64,000 nt of DNA from positions 238,262 to 302,261 of the forward strand of contig JAKSZP010006600.1 in the NCBI GenBank assembly GCA_022478985.1. Reading direction: 5' to 3'. A program made the position numbers and the translations under genes. Source of the DNA: Massospora cicadina. Taxonomy: Eukaryota > Entomophthoromycota > Entomophthoromycetes > Entomophthorales > Entomophthoraceae. The notes beneath the pieces are model-generated. The model was given only the letters and a program-made list of their open reading frames with translations. It was not told where the DNA came from and searched no databases. Each line of letters starts with the position of its first letter. Position 1 is the first letter of the stretch. Shown piece after piece: positions 25,781 to 37,243 of this stretch.

Positions 25781-26780
25781 ACCAGATATGAGGTACTATA
25801 TGATTTGCTCAACAGAATATACCAAAATTAGTCATAAATGCTACACAATGGACCATGATGCACGCCACCCTATCAAAGAAGATCCTAAAGTTAAACCGTA
25901 CTTTAAGACCATATATACACCTGGAGAAGGAACAATTGCTGGTTTCCTCCAGAGGTATGGAAACAGTATGGATGTCATTAAAGATCACTAAAAGGCTTGC
26001 CACGTGCAAGGGTGTATGAGTCATGAGGCTTATAATATCCTTAGCATGAGCCTATGATCTGGACTATCTTGAACTGAAGTACAGAGTATCTAACAATCCG
26101 GGTTTAGTAGTGAACAAGACATTCAAAATATGAAGCAAGATTTCCTCCTGATGAAAAAGGGCAAAAATGAGTTGGATACAACTTATGTCTTCTGCTATTA
26201 CCTCAAGACTCAACAATCGTGGACTGCAGGTACTATGGATTTACCTACCATGAAAACTGTTTTGCTAAATTTTCTGGAGATTCACCTTAACTTAAAGATG
26301 CATATGTCTATAGCAGTAAAGAGTGCAACATCCCTAAAGGTGCTTGAAAAACTTTACTTGACATACAAGGGATATATAAGACTTAATACAAGGCCATAGG
26401 AACACTCAATGACAAGTTATCAAGGTCATCTATATTACTAACAATAAGGGTGACAAACTATAGAATAATAGCTCTAAACCACCTGAATGCTTGCCTCATC
26501 AAATGGTTACCTGCAACAAATGCCAGCAACCTGATCAGATTTATCAATCTTAACTAGTACTCACCATGGAAAATAAGAAAGCACCCTTTAAAGAGGATAC
26601 CCCAAAGGTTTACTCTGGGTGGATCTCCATATTGAGGGTGAAGACAAAAACTAAGATGACAATTTAACTAGTGCAGAATACCACATGTTAGGGGCACCTA
26701 TCACGGTGACTGTGCCTGATAGATTATGATACTATGGCATTGATGGATATAAATCAAATACCTACCTGGTGCAAGAAAAT
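25780..26780 (+). pseudogene. Gypsy gag relic (C-like family)
   Basis: YTPGEGTIAGFLQRYGNSMD at about 25915-25975 parallels LTSGEGSIGSFLFVYESAIE at the start of gag in C. A longer helical stretch follows (26130-26399, 89 codons). At about 26660-26730 YHMLGAPITVTVPDRL matches YVLGAPCEVEVSDRL in C and YLLGAPVEVEVPDRL in I, the conserved gag-to-protease linker. Stops throughout. Confidence 0.6.
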
Positions 26781-26884
26781 CAGCCTACCTGGGTCATTGT
26801 TCAGTTGAGGAAATAGAGAAGCTAGTTATGGCAATCTTCAAGAACATGACGCCAGATGGTGAAGATACTGTTGTTGCAAATTTT

Positions 26885-27700
26885 ACAATTTGCTACATTT
26901 GGGACTCTACTAGGTTGCCAGGCCAAACAGTATGAAGACTGCTGGCCCTTGCTCTTTTGGCTTCATTGTGTAAGTCCGGGGGAGTGCCCCTTGCTCTTGG
27001 ACCAGGTAGCATTTCCTTTCCCTTCTATGAAGGGTCCAAAGAGAGCTAGCCACTCCTTTCATCTCTCAGGGCAATCTCACCCATATGGCGGATGTTTGGT
27101 GGGTTACAGCCTACCTTCTGAAAGTTCTGCCGCCCATACCAGTGTTGATAACTGAAATATTGTTATGGCGGATCAGAGAGATCTCCATTGAGGTCTCAAA
27201 AATTAGAAATGTGGGATAGATGTTGTTGAGCCCCTCCCCTAGGCCAATTTTTGAATTCAGTAAAATTATTTAAAATTTATGAGCCTTCCCCTCCTGTGAC
27301 AAAACCTCAATACTCTGAACCCCTCAAGTACAAATAGGGACCAGAGAAATCAGGTACGTGTGGGTTGGGCATCCTGAACCTGTTTCTGACCACATGAGAC
27401 TGTACCTATGTGGGATGGCAATATGAGGCTCCCATTACTTGTCAAGCAAGACATCACCACTCAATTCAGCATAATCAAGACAGGGCTGCAATAATGTCGT
27501 CCAATGACAAACCAATGATGACTTGGCACACCACCAACACCCTTGGAGTTGGTTAAGTTTGAAAACCCTGTTGAAAAAAACATTTTTCAATGGTTCAGGA
27601 ACTTGGCTAGTGTGCCAGGATCAACAGTATGAGGACTATTGACCCCTTGCTACAAAGCCTTCATTGGTGTCTGGGGGAGTGGTAGTTCTGACCACTTTCT
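26885..27700 (+). repeat. G-type LTR relic (plus) with a roughly 95-bp direct repeat
   Basis: TGTAAGTCCGGGGGAGTGCC at 26971 resembles the G-LTR start, followed by SQGNLTHMADVWWVTAY, the LTR-ORF motif, and GWASTLY-type sequence resembling G at 27360-27480. The stretch 26885-26990 recurs degenerately at 27590-27695 (CAACAGTATGAGGACT against AAACAGTATGAAGACT), a local duplication of the LTR start and its upstream sequence. Confidence 0.5.
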
Positions 27701-29245
27701 AGATACTTTACCCAGCATCTAATCCTTAGGATCTCTTTCTTATTCAGGATTTTTAGGGAAAAAATCACTTAAAAAAAGAGAATAGGCAAAGAGAGATTTT
27801 TATTTATATAAAAAGGTGGGATTTTATAGCTGATCAGCTCACCTAACTAACTTTTATATGATATGATTATATTAGATTCTTGTCATGGTAAATGACATGA
27901 TAGTGGGCACCAACCCCAAGGATAAGGCTGGGTGGCAGGAGGCCCAGAAGGTGAAGCTTCAGGCCCTCCATGACCTCAAGCACAAAGTAGACCAACTGTA
28001 AGGTGAGTGTCTATAACTCTCCTGTTCCCAGCATGGTAGTTCTTGTTGCACAGAGCCATGCCAGGGAACTAGTTGTTCAAATAAAAGTCACTATTGCCCA
28101 GCAGAGGGTGCTGGAGAAATAATAACTCAAGCCAAAGCGAGAGGTTATTAAAATAAAAGCCTAACCAAAAATGACGCGGTGCACAAAGGAAGAAATGGTA
28201 AACGTCCCAAGTTGGAGGGAACCTGGGCGAACCAATGGTTCACTAGGTGATAGCCTAATCTTATATAAAATGCGGCAGTTAAGGTAGCGTGAGACCTCCT
28301 CAAAGAGGTCCGCGCACAGGATCATTCAAGATATCATAAATAAAAAAAGGAAAAATGGGGAAATGTTTATTGGGAAGTTGACCAACAAGGAATTTTGGTT
28401 GGGGAAAACATAATTAAACTCTGTTGGGGGAAATTGGGGTCTTCTGAAGTGGTCCCAAGCTCTGATCCACCAATAGGCACAGACTACCATCTGAATTGGT
28501 AGAAAACACCTAAACTGACTTCACTCAAGTAATCAAATTAAAATTGGATTTGACCTGAACGCATGATTTCATAAATGAAACTGGTTTTGAAATCCCGTTC
28601 CTCAACTAAACAAATTGAACTGTCCACATTAATTGTGTATCTGTCCATTTTAACGCTGGGCCAACGTAAGGGGCTGGGCATTAGGCACCCCATGTCAGGC
28701 GAACAGCAAGTAAGAAATAGACTGGCCTGCCAGCCCAGATGCCAGAGCACTCAAATGGCAAACCAGAATGCCAGAGGCACTGCTGCTGGTATGACAAATA
28801 TGGAACTGGAAGGAAGCTTAATTTTCAACAGACAAAAACTGAATTTTGGGGAGGGTTATTTTTATTTTAAAATTTAAGGAAGGAGAATCAACTAAAAATT
28901 TTCTCAGTGCAATGTGACTGATTAAATAGTCGTCAATTTGGAGGGAAACAAGCTGGGATCAGGTCCCGCAAGTTCAACCTAAGCAGAAAATTATTTGGAA
29001 TGGGCAGGTTAGTTCCCTGGGAACTGACATTGCAAAATTTGGTGGTGGTCCAAGTTGCGGTCAGTTTGACCTCAAATGTCCAAACCAAAGCTCAGCTCAT
29101 TTCTGATAGTTGACATGATGGCATTTGGCCTGACGAGCGGCGGGAATCCCCCAAGACCACCCCACATATGGGTGGACCCATTTGGTTGGGAACAGGTTTG
29201 GGACACCCAACCCGCCCATGCTTGGTTGATGGGCCATTTTTTTGG

Positions 29246-30157
29246 TCAGTGGCATTGCACCAGGCGAAATGCCCAATTTACTGGAAGGAAGCTTTGAAAC
29301 CTCATTGATGTGTCCAATGCTATTACTTGCCCATTGGGGGTGATGCCAATGTATTTGGGAGGGGGAGATTTTTTGATTATCATGTTAACTGAATCGCAAC
29401 TGTCAGGCATTCCAGCTGATAGATCAGTCTTCATACCTTTTTGACCATTTGAAATCTGAGCATTAGGCTGATTGCCGCTCAAATTAGTTGTGATCAATTC
29501 CACTTTGGCGATCTTGGTGCAGATTTCACTGATTACTTGTAACAGTTCTGCTGAGGAGAGTATGGGTACCAGAAGCGGCATCCAAAGCGCAAGGGCTGTT
29601 ACCCAGCGCTCGTCTACCTTGTGAGCGAGATCGCCCTGAGTAATGAGGGGTATGACCATCATCTTCAGTACCTTCTTGCTTGGGAATGGAAAAATGGCCT
29701 GATCGATTCCCAGAGGACATTCACTGAGACTTACATTACCCTTTCCTTTTTCCAAGGGAAGGTCCTCACCACTGGGAAACTGTATGAGAGCCACATTCTT
29801 GTGCGCCTTGCCCCAACTGTTCCCATAGGCCAGATACCCTTTCCAGGCCATGAGATATTAAATGGAACATAGCGATATCTGGGATGCCGGGATAGCCTCT
29901 TCCTTGGCCTCTTCCTCATTTTTGATGATAATCAGTTCCAGTTCCATGGGAATTGCACCTTTGAAGAATGACAGCTGGGAAACTACTGGGCTTTGGGGAG
30001 AAAACTCATTGCAAGTTGAGATGTCAGACCCTACTGGCATGGGCAAGATAGCCGCGGCAACTATAAGGTATGGGTTTGGAGTTTTGTGTGGGATGAGACT
30101 AATGTGGTCAGGGATAATCTTCTTTATGACCTGATTCAGTTGGAAAAAAGGGACCAT
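29246..30157 (-). pseudogene. ORF of element G running from the internal region into the 3' LTR
   Basis: One frame of 304 codons with a single stop (TAA at 29858-29860). The first ~100 codons lie in the internal region and end with KNEEEAKEEAIPASQ. The rest crosses the LTR border at 29735 and runs about 490 bp into the LTR. Motifs: IFPFPSKKV, TQGDLAHKVDERWVTALAL, ISNGQKGMKTDLSAGMPDSC, ITPNGQVIALDT. The other LTR (31261-30766) preserves the same peptide blocks with silent and conservative changes. Function unknown. Confidence 0.65.
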
Positions 30158-30341
30158 TGCTGCGCCAATATTTAAGAGAAAGGTGGAAATGGTAGAGATT
30201 AATGGTTGTTCAATTATGTCAGGTGAACAGCAAGTAAGAATTAGACTGGCCTGCTAGCCCAGATTCCAGAGCACCCAAATGGCAAACCAGAATGCAGGAG
30301 GCACTGCTGCTGGTATGACGAATATTGAGCTGGAAGGGAGC

Positions 30342-30779
30342 TTAATTTTCAACAGATAAAAACTGAATTTTGGGGAGGGTTGTTTTTATTTTAAAATTTA
30401 AGGAAGGAGTTTCGACTAAAAATTTTCTCAGTGCGATGTGACTGATTAAATAGTCATCGATTTGAAGGAAACAAGCTGAGATCAGGTCCCGCAAGTTCAA
30501 CCTAAGCAGCGAATTATTTGGAATGGGTGGGTTAGTTCCCTGGGAACTGACATTGCAAAATTTAGTGGTGGGCCGAGTTGCAGTCAGTTTGACCATAAAT
30601 GTCTGAACCAAAGATTGGCTACATTTCTGATGGTTGATATGATGGCGTTTGGCCCAACAAGTGGCGGGAATCCCCCAAGACCACCCCACATATGGGTGGA
30701 CCCATTTAGATGGGAATGGGATTGGGATTCCCAACCCACCTGTACTCAGTTGCTGGGCCATTTGTTCAGTCAGTGACAT
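30342..30779 (-). CDS. Second open frame within the G 5' LTR (145 codons), unknown
   Basis: Overlaps the end of the first LTR frame and runs through most of the remaining LTR: IPFPSKWVHPYVGWSWGIPA, then KCSQSLVQTFMVKLTATRPT. The left LTR has a similar open stretch (VPNLFPTKWVHPYVGWSWGI). No domain recognised. Long open frame in both LTR copies, but a protein product is unproven. Confidence 0.35.
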   Translation of the reverse strand: MSLTEQMAQQLSTGGLGIPIPFPSKWVHPYVGWSWGIPATCWAKRHHINHQKCSQSLVQTFMVKLTATRPTTKFCNVSSQGTNPPIPNNSLLRLNLRDLISACFLQIDDYLISHIALRKFLVETPSLNFKIKTTLPKIQFLSVEN

Positions 30780-31439
30780 TACATAAGGCGCAACACCCGA
30801 TTTTGCCAGAAGGAAGCTTCAAAACCTCATCAATGGTGTCCAATGCTATTACCTGCCCATTGGGGGTGATGTCCGATGGATTTGGGAGGGGAGATTTTTT
30901 GAACGTTGTGTTAACTGAATTGCAACTGTCAGGCATTCCAGCTGATAGATCAGTCTTCATACCTTTTTGACCATTTGATATCTGAACATATGGCTGAATG
31001 CCACTTGAATTAGTTGCAATCAATTCCATTTCAGTGCTCTCAGCACAGATTTCACTGATTCCTCATAACAGTTCTGCCGAGGAGAGTGTGGGTACTGGAA
31101 GTGGGATCTGAAGTGGAAGGGCTGTTACCCAGCGCTCATCTACCACATGAGCAAGATTGTCCTGAGTAACAAGGGTTATGACCATCCTCTTTGGTACCTT
31201 CTTGCTTGGTAATGGAAAAATGGCCCAATCGACGCCCAGAGGACGTTCACTGGGACTTACATCCCACTAGTATCAACCTGGGCATATTTAGCTTGTACCC
31301 AGCGTTGGTCCAGTGTGTGCCTGAGGTCAGGGAGGGCCTGAAGCTTCACCTTCTGGACTCCTGGCGCCCAGTCTTATCCTTGGGTTGGTCCCCACTATAA
31401 TGTCATTTGAACATGACATTATTCTCTCCTCTCAATGAG

Positions 31440-31740
31440 GCTTGACCCCCTTCCAAGGGCTTGCACAAGGGAAAATTTCTTGTGGTCTTGGGCCAACTTT
31501 ATGGTGGAAACGGTTGGTTTGGGTTGAGATCCAGCAGCCTGGGGGAAACGCTTGTGGAAGGCTTCAATTAGATCTTGGGCATTCACTCAGTCGCATGCTG
31601 GAACCCAACTGTTTTCTGCAGCATCAAAGCCCTTCCGGGATACCAGATACTCAAGCCTTCTTTTAACGTGGCAGAAGGCAACTATTTATTCCACTTCCCA
31701 CTCTGGCGCCCCATCCACGAGATAGGCCTCAGGAGTCTCT
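31440..31740 (-). pseudogene. Element D chromodomain and pol C-terminus
   Basis: Minus strand: LMLFEGPPPETPEAYLVDGA, then EWEVE-stop-IVA, RRLEYLVSRKGF, ENSWVPACD, and DLIEAFHKRFPQAA. This is the chromodomain pattern (EVE.I...R...YLVKWKG...ENTWEP...LI..F) at the polyprotein end. At least two stops break it. The final stop TAA touches the LTR start TGTCATG. Confidence 0.85.
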
Positions 31741-32090
31741 GGTGGGGGGCCCTCAAACAACATCAGCTTGCTTTCATGAAAGACAGTGAAGATATGAAAT
31801 GAGGAGGAAAAATCTAGCTGGCATGAGGCATTGCCCACCTTTCTAACAATGTGGTAGGGCCCAATTCTCTTTGGTCCCAGCTTCTTGCATGGCTGCTTGA
31901 TTAGATGTTACGAGCATCAAGCATCACAAGATCCCCTTCCTTATACATGGGACCCCCTTGGCGTTTACCATCAGCGTTCTCTTTAACACATGCATTGCCG
32001 CCTCCAAACTTGTGGAAACCCCTTGGTGGACCTTCTTGATAGTCTTGACAAAGTCCAACACCACTTCAACATTAGATCCACATCTGGGAT

Positions 32091-32993
32091 CTATGTTAAA
32101 GGAGGGGTTAAAGCCATGGTTGGCGAAAAAGGGGAACAGCCAATAGAAGAATGCATAATGTTGTTGTAACTAAATTGGGCCATAGGGAGGTGAGAAACCC
32201 AATCTGAATGATCCGCGGCAGTGTAACACAGCATAAACTGTTCCAAGAACTGGTTCACTCGCTCTGTCTGCCCATCTGATTGGGGGTGATAGGCAGTTGA
32301 ACGGCAAGGGGAAATCTGAAGAGTCTTAAATAACTCTTCCCAAAAGATGGAGGTGAACTGGGGTCCCCAGTCACTGATAATCTCTTGGGGCACCCCATGG
32401 TGCGCAAACACATGTGTGACAAAGAGCCTAGCCATCTCAGCCGCGGTTATTGTAGTTCTGTAAGGGATGAAATGGGCGAATTTTGTCAAATGGTCCACCA
32501 CCATAATGGCATTGTAACCATCAGAGACAGGTAGTTCCACAATGAAACCCACCAATAGAGAAGTCCAGGGCCCTTCAGCTTTCTGGAATGGTACCAACAA
32601 CCCTGCTAAAAGTTGCCAATTTGGCTTCATTTGGTTGCAGATCAAACACTCCTTACAATACCGCCCCACCTGATCAGGCAAGCCCTTCCAATTGTAGGTG
32701 CGACTTATCAACTCCAAGGTCTTTGCTTTCTCAGAAAGACCAATGGTGATTCCATCATGATGGTCCCAGATGATTTCCAGGCGCAATGGTCCAGCAGGTA
32801 CCCAAAGGCGCCCCATAAACCACACCGTCTCATCCTTTACATGATAACCCCTGGATAAATCCTCTTGATTTATACCGCTCTTAACAAGTACCATATCATA
32901 TTCAGCTGACAGCAGCTGAGAAAGGACAACATTTATGAACATACCATATTCCTCCGCGTTTTCCAGAGGTGCAAGCACTGGCTCGTTGGCCAA
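32091..32993 (-). pseudogene. Element D integrase (300-codon frame)
   Basis: Zinc-binding part with CKECLICNQMKPN, then the catalytic core. The first triad position reads SLLVGFIVELP where MDFIV is expected (Asp to Gly), the second is IISDWGPQFTS, the third is DGQTERVNQ. HPQSDGQTERVNQFLEQFM and DHSDWVSHLPMAQFSYN are typical Tf/chromovirus sequences. The frame is unusually long and clean, but the first catalytic Asp is lost. Confidence 0.9.
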
Positions 32994-33170
32994 GGGAGAG
33001 AGAATTTAAGACAGAAATTTTATTTGGAAGAATCATCACATGTGTGTTGTGGACTTCTACCTCCTTGGGATCAGGAGCTAAAGCAGGCTTGCAGCTTAAA
33101 GCATCCGCCAAACCATTATCTTTACCTTGGTGAATTCATAAGAAAAGGAAAATTGGGCAAGGGTCTCAGG

Positions 33171-33713
33171 TCACTGGGTCTGCCGTAGGTTAGGATGTGA
33201 GGGGCATGGTAGTACAGCAAAGCATGGTGATCTGTACATATGCGGAATGGTTGGGGTAGAGCCATGCAAGTGGTGTCTCCAATATGTCAGCGCCTCCACC
33301 ACTGCTAGTAACTTCTTGTCATAAACAGCGTAATTCAACTCTGGCAAAGACATTTTTTTAGAAAAATATCCCACCAGATGCTCTATTCCATCTTCACCTA
33401 CTTTAAACAAGGCAACCGCTATGGCAAAGTTGGAGGCATCAGTAGACACAATGAAATCCTTTGAAGGGTCAACAATGCAAAGAACAGACGTGGACAACAG
33501 GGTGCACTTCACTTCTTGGAAAGCATCCTCCAAAACGGGGGACCACTGCAGCACCTTGGCACCGCTAGCCTTGTATAAGGGAGCTGCCACCTCAGAAAGA
33601 TTGGGTGTGAACTTCTTGAGGAACGTACACGTCCACAAAAAGCTCCTCAATTTCTTGACCAAGGTGGGGGTGGGCCACTCACGAATAGCCTTCTCCTTGT
33701 CTGGAGTTATCAT
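33171..33713 (-). pseudogene. Element D RT end and RNase H (180-codon frame)
   Basis: Starts in ITPDKEKAIREWPTPTLVKK (RT thumb), then LRSFLWTCTFLKKFTPNLSE and RNase H with FIVSTDASNFAIAVALFKVG, VGYFSKKMSLPELNYAVYDK and LAVVEALTYWRHHLHGS. The Asp of STDAS and Glu of LLAVVEAL are kept. Part of the same polyprotein as RT upstream. Confidence 0.88.
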
Positions 33714-33723
33714 GTGTCATTGG

Positions 33724-34281
33724 TCAAACATGACGTTGCCCAGAAAAGTGACCTGGGACTTGAGATTCACATTTTCTAATTTTCAGTGTAAGGCTGGCTG
33801 CCTTTAACCTCTCCACCACTTTCCAAAGGTGAACTGCATGGGACTCCGGATCAGGGGGAAACACCAGGATATCATCCATGTAGGCAACCGCATATACCCC
33901 TAACAAGTCCCCCAACACTGCATCAATGCGGCGTTGAAAGATATCAGGGGCATTCTTAAGCCCAAAGGGCATGACCCAAAACTGAAATATCCCTTTTCTG
34001 GTACAAAATGCGGTTAACCACTCTTGTCCTTTTCTAATCCGAATTTGATTGAATGCATTGAGGCAATCCAGCTTGGAGAAGACCTTAGCCTTCTCAACAT
34101 AGCGTGCAATCTGAGAATCTAAAGGGATGGGATGTAGATCTGGTACAGTGACATTGTTGAGGTTCCCATAGTCTATGCACAGGCATAGAGTCTCATCAGA
34201 CTTCTCAACAAAGAGAAGTGGGGAGAATACAGGGGAATATGCTGAAAAATCGCACCTTTGGCTAACTGTTCCTTCACCCAC
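33724..34281 (-). pseudogene. Element D reverse transcriptase (185-codon frame)
   Basis: Motifs: SPLLFVEKSDETLCLCIDYG, NLNNVTVPDLHPIPL, VFSKLDCLNAFNQIRIRKG, WVMPFGLKNAPDIFQRRID, and YMDDILVF. The YMDD box is intact, the only one of the five RTs here that is. Frameshifts separate it from protease and RNase H, so the polyprotein is dead even though the core looks sound. Confidence 0.9.
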
Positions 34282-34298
34282 ACATCCAACGCCTCAGT

Positions 34299-35269
34299 CT
34301 ACCGCACAGTCAATGGGTAAATGGGGGAAGATATATGCACCAGATCCACAGTGATCTTAAAGTCACAATCAAACTTGTAGTGCTCAGGGAGTGCGTTGGT
34401 GGATGCTGCATCAAAAGAGGATTCCAAACACTCCAAGAAAGAAGGTATAATAACTTCCACTGAGGGCTTCAGCAAAGGGGCAAGGCTATAAGGGTGAAGG
34501 TGGGGCCAGTGAGGCAAGTCGCCCTGAGCATCAGCCTTAGACAAAGGAACAACTAGGGTGCGACCATTCTTTAATGTTAGGGAAAGGGTACTTTCTTTCA
34601 AGTTGGTTTTAACGTCAAACTTCCGCCACCACTCCACTCCCAAAATGATAGGGAATAAGAGGTTTTTGACAGCCTGGAAGGGATCGGACAAGTGGTACTT
34701 TCCAACCTGATAGTCCACTGTCCCCCCAATATCCAGGGTGGGAATACCTTAGGACGCCCCTTCCTTAAACATACCACCTGGAAAGTAACTCAGATCAAGG
34801 TAGTCGGCTAGGCTTTGGTCCATAAAGTTATTAGAGGCACCAGTATCCACAAGTAAAGTGGTGTTGAATTCCCTAAAGGGGATTAAAGGGTAGCAGAAAG
34901 TAGAAAACCACCCAAATGGTCTTGATTAATAACAGACAGCGCCAGAACATCACCAAAAAACTCCTCCTCTGGCCTTAGCACATCATCAAGGTCTGTTTTG
35001 GAATCATAGAAGGGTGAGGGATAGTTGGCCACTCTTAATACTAAGGCCACATACCCCACCATGCCTTCTGCAGGTGCATATACTTTATCATATTTAAAAC
35101 GAAGTTCTTTCTCCAATTCCTGAGTGCAACGGATCATGGTAGGGGTCAAACGAGGGTTCTCAGGGGTTATTTTGTATACTGGAATAGGGTCCTCATCCAG
35201 GCCATAAAAGCTAATAAACGGCTCAGAGGTTTGGATAAGATTTTCGTCATACAACGCTTTTTTAGACAT
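34299..35269 (-). pseudogene. Element D protease region
   Basis: First frame starts MSKKALYDENLIQTSEPFIS and runs 128 codons to the region before the active site. After a shift, TTLLVDTGASNNFMDQS gives an intact aspartic site at about 34810-34860. A third frame (34718-34299) has FPIILGVEWWRKFDV and GRTLVVPLSKADAQGDLPHW. Only about 390 bp separate the first Met from the 5' LTR, leaving no room for a normal gag. Confidence 0.85.
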
Positions 35270-35655
35270 GAATGAACCTATTCCTCCAACTGCAATGGAA
35301 GGCCCAAATTATCAAAGGCCAACACCCCAGGCCCATCTGAACCAATTCCACCAGCATCATCTGAACGCGCTGTCAAAGCAAAACTCGTTTATTTAAATTG
35401 AAATTGATAATTTTGGTGGAAAGTCGGGGAATCATGACTTTCAGACCTCAAAGCTTCTGTATCCACCAAGTACGAGTATGAAGGGTGGATACTTTCCTGT
35501 TGGAGGCGACCATAATAACGCCAAGTTGCTCCAACCTTCAGGAAAAAGAGGAAACAGTTATGCAGCTAATAATAGCCGGCGCCCACCATTTCCACTTTGG
35601 AAAAGTTCCACACAGAAAAAGTTTGTGCACATAGATTTAAGGGTTGATCAACTAA

Positions 35656-36504
35656 TGTAAGGAGAGTGTCTATAACTTTCCTGTTCCCAGCGTGGTAGTG
35701 CTTGGTGCACAGAGCCAATGCCATGGAACTAGCCGTTCAAATAAAAGTCACTATTACATAGCAGAGGGTGCTGGAGCAATAATAACTCAAGCCAAAGCAA
35801 GCAATTATTAAAATAAAACCCAACCAAAAATGACGCGGTGCACAAAGGAAGAAATGGTAAACGTCCTAGGTTGGAGGGAACCTGGGAGAACCAATGGTTC
35901 ACTAGGTGATAGCTTAATCATATATAATATGTGGCGGTTAAGGTAGCGTGAGACCTCCTCAAAGAAGTCTGCGAACAGGATCATTTGAGATATCATTAAT
36001 AAAAAAGGAAAAATGGGGAAATGTTTATTGGGAAGTTGACCAACAAGAAATTTTGGTTGGGGAAAACATAATTAAACTTTGTCAGGGGAAATTGGGGTCT
36101 GCTGAAGTGGTCCCAAGCACTGATCCACCAATAGGCACAGACTACCATCTGAATTGGTAGAAAACACCTAAACTGACTTCACTCGAGTAATTGATTAAAG
36201 TTGGATTTGACCTGAACGCATGATTTCATAAATGAAACTGGTTTGAAACCCCATTCCTCAACTAAACAAATTGAACTCTCCATGTTAATTGTGTAAACTG
36301 TCCATTCTAACGCCTGGGCTGACGTAAGGGGCTGGGCATTAGGCACCCCACTAGTACCAATCTGGGTATATTTAATTTGTACCCAGCGTTGGTACAGTGT
36401 GTGCCTGAGGTCAGGGAGAGCCTGAAGCTTCACCTTCTGGGCCTCCTGGAACCCAGCTCTATCCTTGGGGTTGGTCCCCACTATAATGTTATTTGAACAT
36501 GACA
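35656..36504 (-). repeat. Element D 5' LTR
   Basis: 849 bp; on the minus strand TGTCATGTTC...CTCCTTACA. It stands head to head with the continuing H LTR, which makes an inverted repeat around 36350-36560 (ACTAGTACCAA...TTGGTACTAGT). Confidence 0.92.
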
Positions 36505-37243
36505 CCAACGCTGGGTACAAGCCAAGTATGCCCAGGTTGGTACTAGTGAGGTGCCTAACGCCCAGTCCCTTGCATCAGCCCAGGTGTTAAAACAGATGGT
36601 CTATTCAATTAGTGATTCTGGGTCTGTTCAGTTTTTTAAGGAATGGGGATTTGAAACCTGTTCCATTTATAAACTACGCGTTTGGGTCAGATTTAACTTT
36701 AATCAATTACTCAAGTGAAGTCAGTTTTGGTGTATTCTACCAATTTGGATGGTAGTGATTGGTATTGGTGAATCAGTGCTTGGGACTGCTTCAGAAGACC
36801 CCAGATTTCCCTGATGAAGTTTAAATATGTTTTCCCTGACCAACATTCCTTGTTAATTGACTTCCCAATAAACATTTCCTTATCTTTCCTTTTTTTATTT
36901 ATGATATCTCGAATGATCCTGTGTGCAGACCTCTTTTAGGAGGTCTTATGCTATGTTAACCATTCTATTTGTGAATATGATTAGTTTATCCCCTTGTGCA
37001 CCCTTGGAGTCGCCCAGGTTCCCTCCAAGCTGGGACGCTTACCCCTTCTTCCCTTGTGCACTGCGTTGCTTTTTATTGGTTATTTTATATTATGATTGAA
37101 CTTTTCTACTTAAGGTATTATTGCCCCAGCACCCTCTGCTAGGCTCTAGTACTTTTTTACTAATGCCTCATTCCCTGGCGTTGGCCTTGTGCACCTTGCA
37201 CTACCACACTGGGAACAGGAGAGTTATAGACAATCTCCTTACA

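Larger units (their letters stand above)
28693..31261 (-). mobile_element. Short LTR element G (TRIM/LARD-like, 2.57 kb)
   Basis: LTR-like direct repeats 28693-29735 (1,043 bp) and 30217-31261 (1,045 bp), TG...CA ends, around only 481 bp of internal sequence. Flanked by CCCCA/TCCCA inside the LTR of D. Minus orientation is favoured because TAATTGAACAACC after the right LTR resembles the primer-site region of D and E. No pol. It must have been mobilised by another element's enzymes. It carries its own open frames, listed separately. Confidence 0.9.
27997..31418 (-). repeat. Element D 3' LTR, split by element G
   Basis: Two parts, 27997-28692 and 31267-31418, together match 35656-36504. The junctions carry CCCCA and TCCCA around G. 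The polypurine tract GAGAGGAGAGAATAA is just upstream in the transcription sense (31419-31433). Confidence 0.9.
27997..36504 (-). mobile_element. Chromovirus D (Ty3/Gypsy with chromodomain), minus strand
   Basis: LTRs of 848-849 bp: 35656-36504 (5' by transcription) and 27997-28692 plus 31267-31418 (3', split by element G). Perfect duplication CCAAC at 27992-27996 and 36505-36509. The internal region encodes protease, RT, RNase H, integrase and a C-terminal chromodomain, then a stop next to the 3' LTR. A recognisable gag is missing. Primer-site region after the 5' LTR: TTAGTTGATCAACCC. Chromodomains of this class direct integration toward modified histones; that is family knowledge. Confidence 0.93.
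27885..36718 (+). pseudogene. LTR-resident ORF in H (106 codons when D is excluded)
   Basis: ATG at base 5 of the LTR opens a frame over 27885-27996. It continues in the same frame at 36510-36718 with no internal stop (321 nt including TGA). Features: IVGTNPKDKAGWQEAQKVKL, ALHDLKHKVDQRWVQ, PNAQSLASAQ, and an end FNFNQLLK. The minus-strand LTR of D (36500-36179) keeps about 100 codons open in register, with the same VGTNPKD, QEAQKVKLQAL, QRWVQ and FNQLL blocks. No known domain recognised. Interrupted here by D. Confidence 0.7.
27881..37243 (+). repeat. Solo LTR H of the chromovirus family, split by element D
   Basis: LTR pieces 27881-27996 and 36510-37243 join to about 850 bp. They start TGTCATGG and end CTCCTTACA, like the LTRs of D (opposite strand) and E. 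ATTCT on both outer sides (27876-27880, 37244-37248) is a perfect 5-bp duplication, so H is a solo LTR left by recombination. No internal region follows it. Element D interrupts it with its own duplication CCAAC. Confidence 0.9.

Noticed and set aside
36350..36560. Large inverted repeat around ACTAGTACCAA / TTGGTACTAGT, possible MITE or hairpin
   Set aside because: Fully explained by two same-family LTRs (D and H) lying head to head, with D's CCAAC duplication at the junction.
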